DNA of 64,000 nucleotides, from assembly GCF_002752675.1 (NCBI RefSeq), contig NZ_CP024608.1, positions 7,192,001 through 7,256,000 on the forward strand, read 5' to 3'. Every line of letters starts with the position of its first letter. The first letter of the stretch is position 1. Source of the DNA: Massilia violaceinigra. Its GTDB lineage: Bacteria > Pseudomonadota > Gammaproteobacteria > Burkholderiales > Burkholderiaceae_D. Both the position numbers and the translations under genes were made by a program. The notes under the pieces were generated by a model. The model saw nothing but the letters and a program-made list of their open reading frames with translations. It was not told the DNA's origin and searched no databases. Shown one piece after another: positions 8,573-16,646 of the stretch.

Positions 8573-9514
8573 TTACAGCTCGTAAGTTTCTTTGGTGCCG
8601 CTCATGGCCGACTCGACCAGCTTGCGGTTCAGGGTCGGCGCCAGCAATTCGATGAAGGTATAGATATAGCTGCGCAGATAGGCGCCCTGCTTGACGGCCA
8701 CGCGCGAAATATTCATGCCGAACAGGTGCCCCACCGGAATGGCGCGCAGGTTCTTGTCGCGCTCGGCGTCGAAGGCCATGCCCGCTATGATACCAATACC
8801 CATGCCAAGTTCCACATAGGTTTTGATGACATCGGCGTCGATGGCTTCGAGCAGCACGTCCGGTTTCAGTCCGCGCAGACCGAAAGCATGGTCGATCTTG
8901 CTGCGCCCGGCGAAAGCGCCATCGTAGGTGATCAGCGGGTAGGTGGCGATTTCTTCCAGGGACACCGCCTTGGACTTGAGCAGCGGATGGTCGGGCGGGA
9001 CCACCACCATGTGCTCCCATTGGTAACAAGGCAATGTGATCAGCCCGTCAATGCCCGCGATCGATTCGGTGGCGATGGCCAGGTCGGCCTGGTCGCGCTG
9101 GACCATCTCGGCGATCTGGCGCGGATTGCCCTGCAGCAACGACAAGCGCACCTTGGGGTACTTGAGCATGAACGCCTGCACCACTTTCGGCAAGGTGTAG
9201 CGCGCCTGGGTGTGCGTGGTGGCAATGGTGAAGCTGCCGCTGTCCTGCGCCGCGTACTCCTTGCCGATGCGTTTCAGGCTGTCGATCTCCTGCATGATCA
9301 GCTCGACGGACTCCAGCACCAGCCGGCCGGGCTCGGTCAAGCCGCGGATACGCTTGCCATGGCGGGTGAAAATGTCAACGCCGAGCTCTTCTTCAAGCTC
9401 GATAATCGCTTTCGACACCCCGGGCTGGGACGTAAACAAGGCCTTGGCCGCATCGGTCAGGTTGTAATTCTGCCGCACAGCTTCGCGCACGAAGCGTAAT
9501 TGATGGAGGTTCAT
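8573..9514 (-). CDS. cysB: LysR-type regulator CysB, activator of sulfur assimilation
   Basis: The 313-residue product has the LysR helix-turn-helix at the N-terminus (MNLHQLRFVREAVRQNYNLT, FTSQPGVSKAIIELEEELG) and a periplasmic-binding-like effector domain with CysB hallmarks (ATTHTQARYTLP, GLRGLKPDVLLEAIDADVIK, YVELGMGIGIIAGMAF). CysB activates sulfate-reduction genes when N-acetylserine signals cysteine shortage. It starts at the ATG complementing 9512-9514; upstream in-frame codons are AT-rich and unrelated. It is divergent from cysI, and the shared 346-base gap should hold its binding sites. Confidence 0.93.
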   Translation of the reverse strand: MNLHQLRFVREAVRQNYNLTDAAKALFTSQPGVSKAIIELEEELGVDIFTRHGKRIRGLTEPGRLVLESVELIMQEIDSLKRIGKEYAAQDSGSFTIATTHTQARYTLPKVVQAFMLKYPKVRLSLLQGNPRQIAEMVQRDQADLAIATESIAGIDGLITLPCYQWEHMVVVPPDHPLLKSKAVSLEEIATYPLITYDGAFAGRSKIDHAFGLRGLKPDVLLEAIDADVIKTYVELGMGIGIIAGMAFDAERDKNLRAIPVGHLFGMNISRVAVKQGAYLRSYIYTFIELLAPTLNRKLVESAMSGTKETYEL

Positions 9515-9695
9515 TGCTTTTTTGCTCTCGCAGGCCGGAAAGATACTCAAAATAAATATCAACCAGCATTTTATAAGAATGCTTATGCCGGATACGCATA
9601 TAAGCAAATAAATTCTTAGTCCTTTGGAATATAGGACGAGTTTATTACTATTGAGGCTAGTTTGGGGACAGTCTCATGCAGTTGCCCCCGAAGAA
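9515..9695. promoter_or_regulatory. AT-rich cysB/cysI control region
   Basis: The part of the gap next to cysB is AT-rich and full of dyads: ATAAG and CTTAT half-sites near 9570-9605, and a 19-base inverted repeat GTCCT-N9-AGGAC at 9619-9637. These are suitable places for CysB contacts and divergent promoters. I cannot assign individual half-sites with certainty. Confidence 0.5.
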
Positions 9696-9841
9696 CCCCC
9701 AAAATGGGGGGCCTCGCAAAACCGTAGCGAGCGGCGCAAGTTTCGTCAGAGAAGCGCAGCCGTACGAAGGTACGGTGAGCATCGCAGGACTTTCGCGTCC
9801 CGGGCGAAAATTGCGCCGCGCAGTAGGTTTTTCGAGGCCCC
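9696..9841 (+). repeat. large imperfect hairpin in the cysI leader
   Basis: Left arm from 9708 (GGGGCCTCG...AAAACC...CGGCGCAA...TTTCG) pairs with the complementary series ending at 9841 (CGAAAATTGCGCCG...GGTTTTTCGAGGCCCC). The apex is CCGTAC-GAAG-GTACGG at 9760-9775. The right arm has about 14 extra bases. A smaller CCCCC/GGGGG pair at 9696-9710 competes with the base of the long stem. The hairpin ends 10 bases before the cysI Shine-Dalgarno sequence. It could be a mobile palindromic repeat or a transcribed leader structure; the sequence alone does not decide. Confidence 0.7.
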
Positions 9842-9860
9842 TTAAAAATCAGGATGACAT

Positions 9861-11549
9861 ATGTACCGTTACGACCAATACGACCACCTCATCGTCAGGG
9901 AACGCATCGCGCAATACCGCGGCCAGGTGGAGCGCCGCCTCAACGATGAGCTGACCGAAGCCGAATTCCTGCCGCTGCGCCTGCAAAATGGCCTGTACAT
10001 GCAGCGCCACGCCTACATGCTGCGTATCGCCGTGCCGTACGGCCTGCTGTCATCAAGCCAGATGCGCATGTTCGGCCACATCGCCCGCAAGTACGACCGC
10101 GGCTATGGCCACTTCACGACGCGCCAGAACATCCAGTTCAACTGGATCGAACTCGAGCAGACGCCGGACATCCTGGCCGACCTGGCCTCGGTCGAGATGC
10201 ACGCCATCCAGACCTCGGGCAACTGCATCCGCAACATCACGGCCGACGAATACGCCGGCGTGGCGCTTGATGAAATCATCGATCCCCGCCCGTACGCCGA
10301 AGTGCTGCGCCAGTGGAGCACCTTCCACCCCGAATTCGCCGCCCTGCCGCGCAAGTTCAAGGTGGCCATCAACGGCGCCGTGGAAGACCGCGCCGCGATT
10401 GCGGTGCACGACATCGGCCTGACCGTGGTGCACAACGACGAGGGCGAGATCGGCTTCAAGGTCATGGTTGGCGGCGGCATGGGCCGCACTCCGATCCTGG
10501 GCAGCGTGGTGCGCGAATTCCTGCCGTGGCGTCACATGCTGACCTACATCGAAGCGGTCATGCGCGTGTATAACAGCTACGGCCGGCGCGACAACAAGTA
10601 CAAGGCGCGCATCAAGATCCTGGTCAAAGCCATGGGCGTCGAGGAATTCACGCGCCAGGTCGAGGAAGAATGGGTCGACCTGAAAGACAGCGCCTCCACC
10701 CTGACCGACGAGGAAATGGCGCGCGTGGCGGCTTACTTCACGCCGCCGGCCTACGAAACGCTGCCCAACATCGACGTGCGCGCGGAGCATGCCGACAACA
10801 AGGCCTTCGGCAATTGGCTCACGCGTAACGTCAAGGCGCACAAGGTGCCGGGCTACAGCGTGGTGCTGCTGTCGCTGAAAAAAACCGGCGTGCCGCCGGG
10901 CGACGCCACCGCGACCCAGATCGACTTCGTGGCCGACCTGGCGGACCGCTACAGCTTCGGCGAACTGCGCGTGACGCACGAGCAGAACCTGGTGCTGGCC
11001 GACGTCAAGCAATCGGCCCTGTTCGCGCTGTGGCAGGAAGCCAAGGCGCACGGCCTGGCCACGCCGAACATTGGCCTGCTGACCGACATCATCTGCTGCC
11101 CGGGCGGCGACTTCTGCTCGCTGGCCAATGCCAAGTCGATCCCGATTGCCGCCGCCATCGCGGAGCGCTTCGACGACATCGACTACCAGCACGATATCGG
11201 CGAGATCGAACTCAATATCTCGGGCTGCATCAACGCCTGCGGTCACCACCACGTGGGCTCCATCGGCGTGCTCGGAGTCGACAAGGATGGCAGCGAGTGG
11301 TACCAGGTCTCGATCGGCGGCGCGCAAGGTAACAATGCGGCCATCGGCAAGATCATCGGCCCGTCCTTCTCGGCGCTGCAAATGCCCGAAGTGGTCGACC
11401 GCCTGCTGCAGGTGTACGTGCGCGAACGCCACGAAGATGAACGGTTTGTCGACACCGCCCAGCGCCTGGGCATCGCACCGTTCAAGGAACATGTGTACGC
11501 CACGCCGATCAAGGCGGGCCAACTGGTTGGAGAAGACCACTATGCTTGA
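9861..11549 (+). CDS. cysI: sulfite reductase hemoprotein subunit (nitrite/sulfite reductase family)
   Basis: The 562-residue enzyme reduces sulfite to sulfide using siroheme and a [4Fe-4S] cluster. Both cluster-binding motifs are visible: CCPGGDFCSLANAK and GCINACGHHHVG, with four cysteines in the classic C-X5-C...C-X3-C layout. Substrate-side residues include RHAYMLRIAVPYG and TTRQNIQFNWI. The ATG at 9861 follows AGGA by six bases. It heads the cys operon and overlaps the DUF934 gene by eight bases. No flavoprotein subunit (CysJ) is encoded nearby, so electrons probably come from a ferredoxin or another reductase (inference). Confidence 0.95.
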   Translation: MYRYDQYDHLIVRERIAQYRGQVERRLNDELTEAEFLPLRLQNGLYMQRHAYMLRIAVPYGLLSSSQMRMFGHIARKYDRGYGHFTTRQNIQFNWIELEQTPDILADLASVEMHAIQTSGNCIRNITADEYAGVALDEIIDPRPYAEVLRQWSTFHPEFAALPRKFKVAINGAVEDRAAIAVHDIGLTVVHNDEGEIGFKVMVGGGMGRTPILGSVVREFLPWRHMLTYIEAVMRVYNSYGRRDNKYKARIKILVKAMGVEEFTRQVEEEWVDLKDSASTLTDEEMARVAAYFTPPAYETLPNIDVRAEHADNKAFGNWLTRNVKAHKVPGYSVVLLSLKKTGVPPGDATATQIDFVADLADRYSFGELRVTHEQNLVLADVKQSALFALWQEAKAHGLATPNIGLLTDIICCPGGDFCSLANAKSIPIAAAIAERFDDIDYQHDIGEIELNISGCINACGHHHVGSIGVLGVDKDGSEWYQVSIGGAQGNNAAIGKIIGPSFSALQMPEVVDRLLQVYVRERHEDERFVDTAQRLGIAPFKEHVYATPIKAGQLVGEDHYA

Positions 11550-12123
11550 GTCGCACAAGGAAATCATCAAACACCGCGCGGTCGTCGCCGACGACTGGAG
11601 CGTGCTGCGCCTGGCCGTGCTTGACGCTGAAACCGGCGTCGTCGCCGAAGCGCCCGACACGGTCGTGGTCCCGGACGGCAAAGTCATCGTCCCGCTGACG
11701 GTGTGGCAGGCGCAGCGCGCCGTCCTGGGCGCACGCAGCGACATCGGCGTCTGGCTCGCCCCCGACGAACGCGCCGAAGCGCTCAAGGACGACCTGGATA
11801 AATTCGCCGTCATCGCCATCGACTTCCCCAAGTTTACCGATGGCCGTGGCTACTCGACCGCGTTCAATGTGCGCATGCGCCTGAACTATCAGGGCGAACT
11901 GCGCGCCATCGGCGACGTGCTGCGCGACCAGCTGTTCCAGATGCACCGCTGCGGCTTCGACGCCTTTGCCACGCGCCAGGACCGCAATATCCACGACGCG
12001 CTCAAGGGCCTGACCGATTTCTCCGAGGTGTACCAGGCCTCGGTCGACATCAAGGCGCCGCTGTTCCGCCGCCACGAACGCGACGTGCGCATCGACAGCA
12101 CCGACGTCGGCTACGGCATCTGA
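11542..12123 (+). CDS. DUF934 protein of the cys operon
   Basis: The 193-residue protein belongs to the DUF934 family, which is regularly found directly after cysI in beta- and gammaproteobacteria. The C-terminal half has the family signature (FPKFTDGRGYSTAFNVR, RAIGDVLRDQLFQMHRCGFD). Its ATG lies inside the cysI 3' end, so translation is probably coupled. Function is not established; its constant link to the sulfite reductase suggests a role in assembly or electron delivery (inference). No signal peptide or membrane segment is seen. Confidence 0.88.
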   Translation: MLESHKEIIKHRAVVADDWSVLRLAVLDAETGVVAEAPDTVVVPDGKVIVPLTVWQAQRAVLGARSDIGVWLAPDERAEALKDDLDKFAVIAIDFPKFTDGRGYSTAFNVRMRLNYQGELRAIGDVLRDQLFQMHRCGFDAFATRQDRNIHDALKGLTDFSEVYQASVDIKAPLFRRHERDVRIDSTDVGYGI

Positions 12124-12131
12124 GGCACGCC

Positions 12132-12848
12132 ATGAACGACATCTCCGCCCTCGTCGCCAGCACCCGCGCCACCTTGGAGCGCATCGCCGCCGAATACTCG
12201 CCGGCGGTGTTTGCCTCCAGCCTGGCCGCCGAAGACATGGTTTTGACCGATCTGATTCTCAAGGCGAACCTGCCGATCGGGATCTTCTCGCTCGAAACCG
12301 GCCGCCTGCACCCGGAAACGCTGGCGGTGCTGGCCCAGGTCAAGGATACCTACGGCTACGACATCGCGCTGTACAAGCCGCAGCCGGAAGCGGTGGACGC
12401 CTACGTGTCGCAGCACGGCCTGAACGCCTTTTACGAGAGCGTGGACATGCGGCGCGAGTGCTGCCGCATCCGCAAGGTGGAACCGTTGGGCCGCGCCCTG
12501 GCCGGCAGCAAGGCCTGGGTAACGGGCCAGCGCCGCGCGCAGTCCACCACGCGCGCGCAGCTCGACATCCAGGAAGACGACGCCGCCCACGGCATGGTCA
12601 AGTTCAATCCCCTGGCCGACTGGTCGGAAACCGATGTGTGGAACTACATCCGCGACAACGGCGTGCCGTACAACGCGCTGCACGACCAGGGCTTTCCATC
12701 GATCGGCTGCGCGCCCTGCACGCGCGCCGTGGAACCGGGCGAAGACGTGCGCGCCGGGCGCTGGTGGTGGGAAAACCCGGACTCCAAGGAATGCGGCCTG
12801 CATCTGGTCGATGGTAAACTGATCCGCATTAAATCCGTGGCTGCGTAA
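12132..12848 (+). CDS. cysH: adenylylsulfate/phosphoadenylylsulfate reductase
   Basis: The 238-residue protein has the PAPS-reductase fold, with LAAEDMVLTDLIL and SLETGRLHPETL near the nucleotide site and the catalytic C-terminal ECGLH. It also contains the iron-sulfur cysteines typical of APS-type reductases, a CC pair (RECCRIRKVEPL) and a CAPC pair (SIGCAPCTRAVEPGED), absent from the enterobacterial PAPS-only enzyme. It therefore most likely reduces APS directly, consistent with the absence of an APS kinase gene in the cluster. It follows DUF934 after eight bases. Confidence 0.93.
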   Translation: MNDISALVASTRATLERIAAEYSPAVFASSLAAEDMVLTDLILKANLPIGIFSLETGRLHPETLAVLAQVKDTYGYDIALYKPQPEAVDAYVSQHGLNAFYESVDMRRECCRIRKVEPLGRALAGSKAWVTGQRRAQSTTRAQLDIQEDDAAHGMVKFNPLADWSETDVWNYIRDNGVPYNALHDQGFPSIGCAPCTRAVEPGEDVRAGRWWWENPDSKECGLHLVDGKLIRIKSVAA

Positions 12849-12894
12849 AGCGTCTGCTTGCGCGCCACCATAAGAAAACATAGGCCTCGCCACC

Positions 12895-13833
12895 ATGACT
12901 ACACTGACCGATACCCCGCGCGTGCTGACCGACGTCAACGCGCGCCACCTGGATGCGCTCGAATCGGAAGCGATCCACATCCTGCGCGAAGTCGCCGCCG
13001 AATGCGCCAATCCCGCCCTGCTGTTCTCGGGCGGGAAAGACTCGGTCGTGCTGCTGCGCCTCGCCGAAAAAGCCTTCCGGCCGGGTAAATTCCCGTTCCC
13101 GCTGGTGCACATCGACACCGGCCACAATTTCGCCGAAGTGATCACCTTCCGCGACGCCCGCGCGGCGGAACTGGGCGAGCGCCTGATCGTCGGCTCGGTC
13201 GAAGACTCGATCAAGCGCGGCACCGTGCGTCTGCGTAATCCGCAGACCGATTCGCGCAACGCGGCGCAGGCAGTGACCTTGCTGGAGACGATCGCCGAAC
13301 ACAAATTCGACGCCTGCATCGGCGGAGCGCGGCGCGACGAAGAAAAGGCGCGCGCCAAGGAACGCATCTTCTCCTTCCGCGACGAATTCGGCCAGTGGGA
13401 CCCTAAGGCGCAGCGCCCGGAACTGTGGGACCTGTATAACACCCGCGTGCACCCGGGCGAAAACATGCGCGTGTTCCCGATCTCGAACTGGACCGAACTC
13501 GATGTGTGGCTCTACATCCAGCGCGAAAAACTGGCGCTGCCGCCGATCTATTTCGCGCACGAGCGCCAGGTCATTCCGCGCAACGGCTTGCTGGTGCCCC
13601 TGACCGACCTGACGCCGGCACGCGAAGGCGAGACTGTCGAAACCCAGGTGGTGCGCTTCCGCACCGTGGGCGACATTTCGTGCACCTGCCCTGTATCGTC
13701 GGATGCATCGACGGTCGAAGCGATCATCGCCGAAACCGCCATTACCCAGATCACCGAACGCGGCGCCACCCGGATGGACGACCAGACCTCCGAAGCCTCG
13801 ATGGAAAAACGTAAGAAAGCAGGATACTTCTGA
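12895..13833 (+). CDS. cysD: sulfate adenylyltransferase subunit 2
   Basis: The 312-residue ATP-sulfurylase small subunit makes APS from sulfate and ATP together with CysN. It shows the PP-loop motif LLFSGGKDSVVLLRLA, the downstream HIDTGHNFAE, and the conserved GGARRDEEKARAKERIFSFR stretch. The C-terminal tail ends SMEKRKKAGYF, typical of CysD. Its stop codon overlaps the cysN start by one base, so the subunits are made in step. Confidence 0.96.
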   Translation: MTTLTDTPRVLTDVNARHLDALESEAIHILREVAAECANPALLFSGGKDSVVLLRLAEKAFRPGKFPFPLVHIDTGHNFAEVITFRDARAAELGERLIVGSVEDSIKRGTVRLRNPQTDSRNAAQAVTLLETIAEHKFDACIGGARRDEEKARAKERIFSFRDEFGQWDPKAQRPELWDLYNTRVHPGENMRVFPISNWTELDVWLYIQREKLALPPIYFAHERQVIPRNGLLVPLTDLTPAREGETVETQVVRFRTVGDISCTCPVSSDASTVEAIIAETAITQITERGATRMDDQTSEASMEKRKKAGYF

Positions 13834-15140
13834 TGAACGCTCGCATTGACAACCCAACCGAACGCGGTCTGCTGCGCTTCATCACGGCCGGCTCGGTCGA
13901 CGATGGCAAGAGCACCCTGATCGGGCGCCTGCTGTTCGACAGCAAAGGCATCTTCGCCGACCAGCTCGACGCCATGTCGCGCTCTAAGCACAAGCGCACC
14001 GTGGGCGACGCCGTCGACCTGTCGCTGCTCACCGACGGCCTGGAAGCCGAACGCGAACAGGGCATCACCATCGACGTGGCCTACCGCTACTTCGCCACGC
14101 CCAAGCGCAAGTTCATCATCGCCGACACCCCGGGCCACGAGCAGTACACCCGCAACATGGTCACCGGTGCCTCGACCGCTGACGCGGTGATCATCCTGAT
14201 CGACGTCTCCAAGGTCAAGCTGCGTGAAGACGGCGGCGTCGACCTGCTGATCCAGACCAAGCGCCATTCGACCATCGCCCACCTGCTGCAGATCGAGCAC
14301 GTGGTCGTCGCCGTCAACAAGATGGATCTGGTGAACTACGACCAGGCCGTGTACGACCGCATCGTCAAGGCGTACAAGGAATTTGCCGCCACCCTGGGGC
14401 TGAAAGACATCACGCCGATTCCGCTGTCGGCCCTGACCGGCGACAACGTGGTCGAGCCGAGCGAAAAGATGGGCTGGTACGAAGGGCCGACACTGATTTC
14501 GCTGTTAGAGGCGCTGTCGGTCTACGACGAATCGCACGCGGCGCCGTTCCGCTTCCCGGTCCAGCTGGTGGCGCGTCACAACGGCCACGAAGCGAACGAC
14601 TTCCGCGGCTACATGGGCCGCATCGAAGCGGGCAAGGTCAGCGTGGGCGACAAGCTGGTGGTGCAGCCGTCCGGCCAGAGCGCCACCGTCAAGGATATCC
14701 TCACCCTGGAAGGCTCGCACCAGTCGGCCGTCGTGGGCCAGTCGATCACCTTGCTGCTCAATGAATACCTGGATATCTCGCGCGGCGACCTGCTGGCCGG
14801 CGCCGACCAGCCAGCGACCCTGCTCAAGACGCTCAAGGCGGACGTGTGCTGGATGTCGGACGAACCGCTCGACCTGCGCCGCAAGTACTGGATCAAGCAT
14901 GGCACCAAGCAGACCTCGGCCAAGATCACCGGCATCGATACTCTGCTCGACATCAATACCCAGCAGCGCCACGCGGCCGAAGGCCTGAAACTGAACGACA
15001 TCGCGCGCATCGGCCTGACCGTGCAGCAGCCGCTGGCCGCCGACGCTTATGCGGACATCCGTGCAACGGGCGCCTTCATTCTGATCGATGAAGTGACTCA
15101 CCAGACGGTTGCCGCTGGTATGATCCGGCTGGACGCGTAA
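13833..15140 (+). CDS. cysN: sulfate adenylyltransferase subunit 1 (GTPase)
   Basis: This 435-residue translation-factor-like GTPase drives APS synthesis by GTP hydrolysis. The G1 motif is GSVDDGKSTLIGRLL, G3 is DTPGHEQYTRNM and G4 is NKMDL; two beta-barrel domains follow. The protein ends with no fused CysC kinase domain, matching the APS-reducing type of CysH in this operon. Confidence 0.96.
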   Translation: MNARIDNPTERGLLRFITAGSVDDGKSTLIGRLLFDSKGIFADQLDAMSRSKHKRTVGDAVDLSLLTDGLEAEREQGITIDVAYRYFATPKRKFIIADTPGHEQYTRNMVTGASTADAVIILIDVSKVKLREDGGVDLLIQTKRHSTIAHLLQIEHVVVAVNKMDLVNYDQAVYDRIVKAYKEFAATLGLKDITPIPLSALTGDNVVEPSEKMGWYEGPTLISLLEALSVYDESHAAPFRFPVQLVARHNGHEANDFRGYMGRIEAGKVSVGDKLVVQPSGQSATVKDILTLEGSHQSAVVGQSITLLLNEYLDISRGDLLAGADQPATLLKTLKADVCWMSDEPLDLRRKYWIKHGTKQTSAKITGIDTLLDINTQQRHAAEGLKLNDIARIGLTVQQPLAADAYADIRATGAFILIDEVTHQTVAAGMIRLDA

Positions 15141-15185
15141 ACAGGTAGCAGCCAGCGATCATCTGCCAGCAAAAGGAACACAGTT

Positions 15186-15968
15186 ATGTCAGCACTCGGA
15201 AAAGTCTATCTGATCGGCGCCGGCCCCGGCGCCCAGGATCTCATCACCCTGCGTGGCGCACGCCTGCTCTCGCAGGCCAATGTGGTGCTGCACGATGCAC
15301 TGGTGACCGACGAGATGCTGGCATTGTGTCCGCAGGCGGTGAAGATCGCGGTGGGCAAACGCTGCGGTCAGTTGTCGACCGCGCAAGCCTTCATCAACAA
15401 GCAGCTGGTCGACAGCGCGCATAAATATGCGCTGGTGGTGCGCCTGAAAGGCGGCGACCCGATGCTGTTCGGGCGCGCCGATGAGGAATTGCGTGCGCTG
15501 GAAGAAGCGGGCATCGAAGTTGAAGTCGTGCCGGGCATTACCACCGCGGTCGCGGCGGCGGCGGCGACCAAGCAGCCGCTGACCAAACGTGGCGTGGCGC
15601 GCAGCGTGGCGTTTTTTACATCCAGCACCGCACCGGAACACGGCGACCTGACGGTCGTTCCCGATTCGGACACCCTGGTGCAGTACATGGGTGGGCGCGA
15701 GGCAATCGTGACGGCCCAGCGCCTGCTGGACCAGGGCCGCCGGCCCGACACGCCGGTGGTGGTGATCGAGAATTGCAGTCGTCCGGAACAGCGCATCATG
15801 CGCCTGACCCTGGCGACCCTGGCGCACGGTCTCGGACCGGCGCACGGCCCGGTGCTGGTGATGCTGGGCGAAGCCATGAGGCTGCGCGACAGCCAGCCGA
15901 TCGATACCGCGCAAGGCGGCGACGCGGTACCCGACGCGCCGCCCGACGCGGCCCAGTTAAGCGCTTAA
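15186..15968 (+). CDS. cobA: uroporphyrinogen-III C-methyltransferase
   Basis: The 260-residue protein is a single-domain SUMT: VYLIGAGPGAQDLITLRGAR at the N-terminus binds SAM, RLKGGDPMLFGRADEE and VVPGITTAVAAAAATKQPLTKRG form the substrate pocket, and QYMGGREAI lies further along. It makes precorrin-2, the siroheme precursor. It lacks the CysG N-terminal dehydrogenase/ferrochelatase part, so later steps need separate enzymes; a CbiX-like chelatase lies at 25112-25477. As the last cys-operon gene it provides cofactor for CysI. Confidence 0.93.
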   Translation: MSALGKVYLIGAGPGAQDLITLRGARLLSQANVVLHDALVTDEMLALCPQAVKIAVGKRCGQLSTAQAFINKQLVDSAHKYALVVRLKGGDPMLFGRADEELRALEEAGIEVEVVPGITTAVAAAAATKQPLTKRGVARSVAFFTSSTAPEHGDLTVVPDSDTLVQYMGGREAIVTAQRLLDQGRRPDTPVVVIENCSRPEQRIMRLTLATLAHGLGPAHGPVLVMLGEAMRLRDSQPIDTAQGGDAVPDAPPDAAQLSA

Positions 15969-16403
15969 CTGCGCATCCGACGGCGCCTGTTGCGCGCCGC
16001 TCATCTGGTCATGCGCATCGATTTCCCACTGAAGTTTGTCAGCCGCGGCGTAGGTTTTTTCCGCGATAGCCGCCAGACGCGCGAACGCACGCTGCAAGCG
16101 TGGAGAACTGCGCGGCCCGCTCAGCGCGGACAGCTGGCAGCGCACCGTGCGGATATCTTCCTTGAGTCCACGCAGTGCCTCACGCAGGCTGGCGTCGGCG
16201 TCGAGCGGTTCGTCGAGCCGGCCGTCGCTCATGCCCTTGCGCAGGATGTCGATCTTGCATCCCATTCCGGCCAGACGATCGGCCAGGCGGTCGAGACGCA
16301 GCGCGGTACGGCGTTCTTCGGACAGCGAGATGAGTGTATTGCGGCCGCGTCTGGCGATTTGGGAAACTTCGCGGAGCAGCAGTTTCAGGGTTGCACTGAG
16401 CAT
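15957..16403 (-). CDS. small alpha-helical protein of unknown function
   Basis: The 148-residue product is charged, Arg/Leu/Ala-rich and predicted largely helical, with heptad-like stretches (SEERRTALRLDRLADRLAGM, LREALRGLKEDIRTVRCQL). It has no signal peptide. I prefer the ATG at 16403 over a GTG at 16412. It converges on cobA, and the 3' ends overlap by 12 bases. No family was recognised. Confidence 0.6.
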   Translation of the reverse strand: MLSATLKLLLREVSQIARRGRNTLISLSEERRTALRLDRLADRLAGMGCKIDILRKGMSDGRLDEPLDADASLREALRGLKEDIRTVRCQLSALSGPRSSPRLQRAFARLAAIAEKTYAAADKLQWEIDAHDQMSGAQQAPSDAQLSA

Positions 16404-16530
16404 GATGGGCACCGGAGCGAGAATAGAGAATCAAGAAATTTTGAGCGCAAACGCCGGCTCAGTCAAACCCCTGCACACGCCTGGAACTGATCCAGAACAA
16501 ACCATTGGTAGATTTGTCGACCACTGCCTC

Positions 16531-16628
16531 GTCGTTCCCGCGCCAAGGCGGCACTCGGCGGGAACCCAAGTTTGTAATGCCGCAGACGACTCGACGAACT
16601 TGGGTTCCCGCCGGCGCGGGAACGACGG
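16531..16628. repeat. REP-like double palindrome, copy 1
   Basis: Two inward-facing palindromic units: GTTCCCGC...GCGGGAAC on each side, joined by a spacer with CCCAAGTTTG on the left and the complementary CGAACTTGGG on the right. A 20-base piece in the left unit (GCCAAGGCGGCACTCGGCGG) recurs exactly in the copy at 59969-60070. It lies between the 3' end of the phytase gene and the 5' end of the helical protein gene. Confidence 0.85.
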
Positions 16629-16646
16629 TCTTAAGGATGTCGGCAT

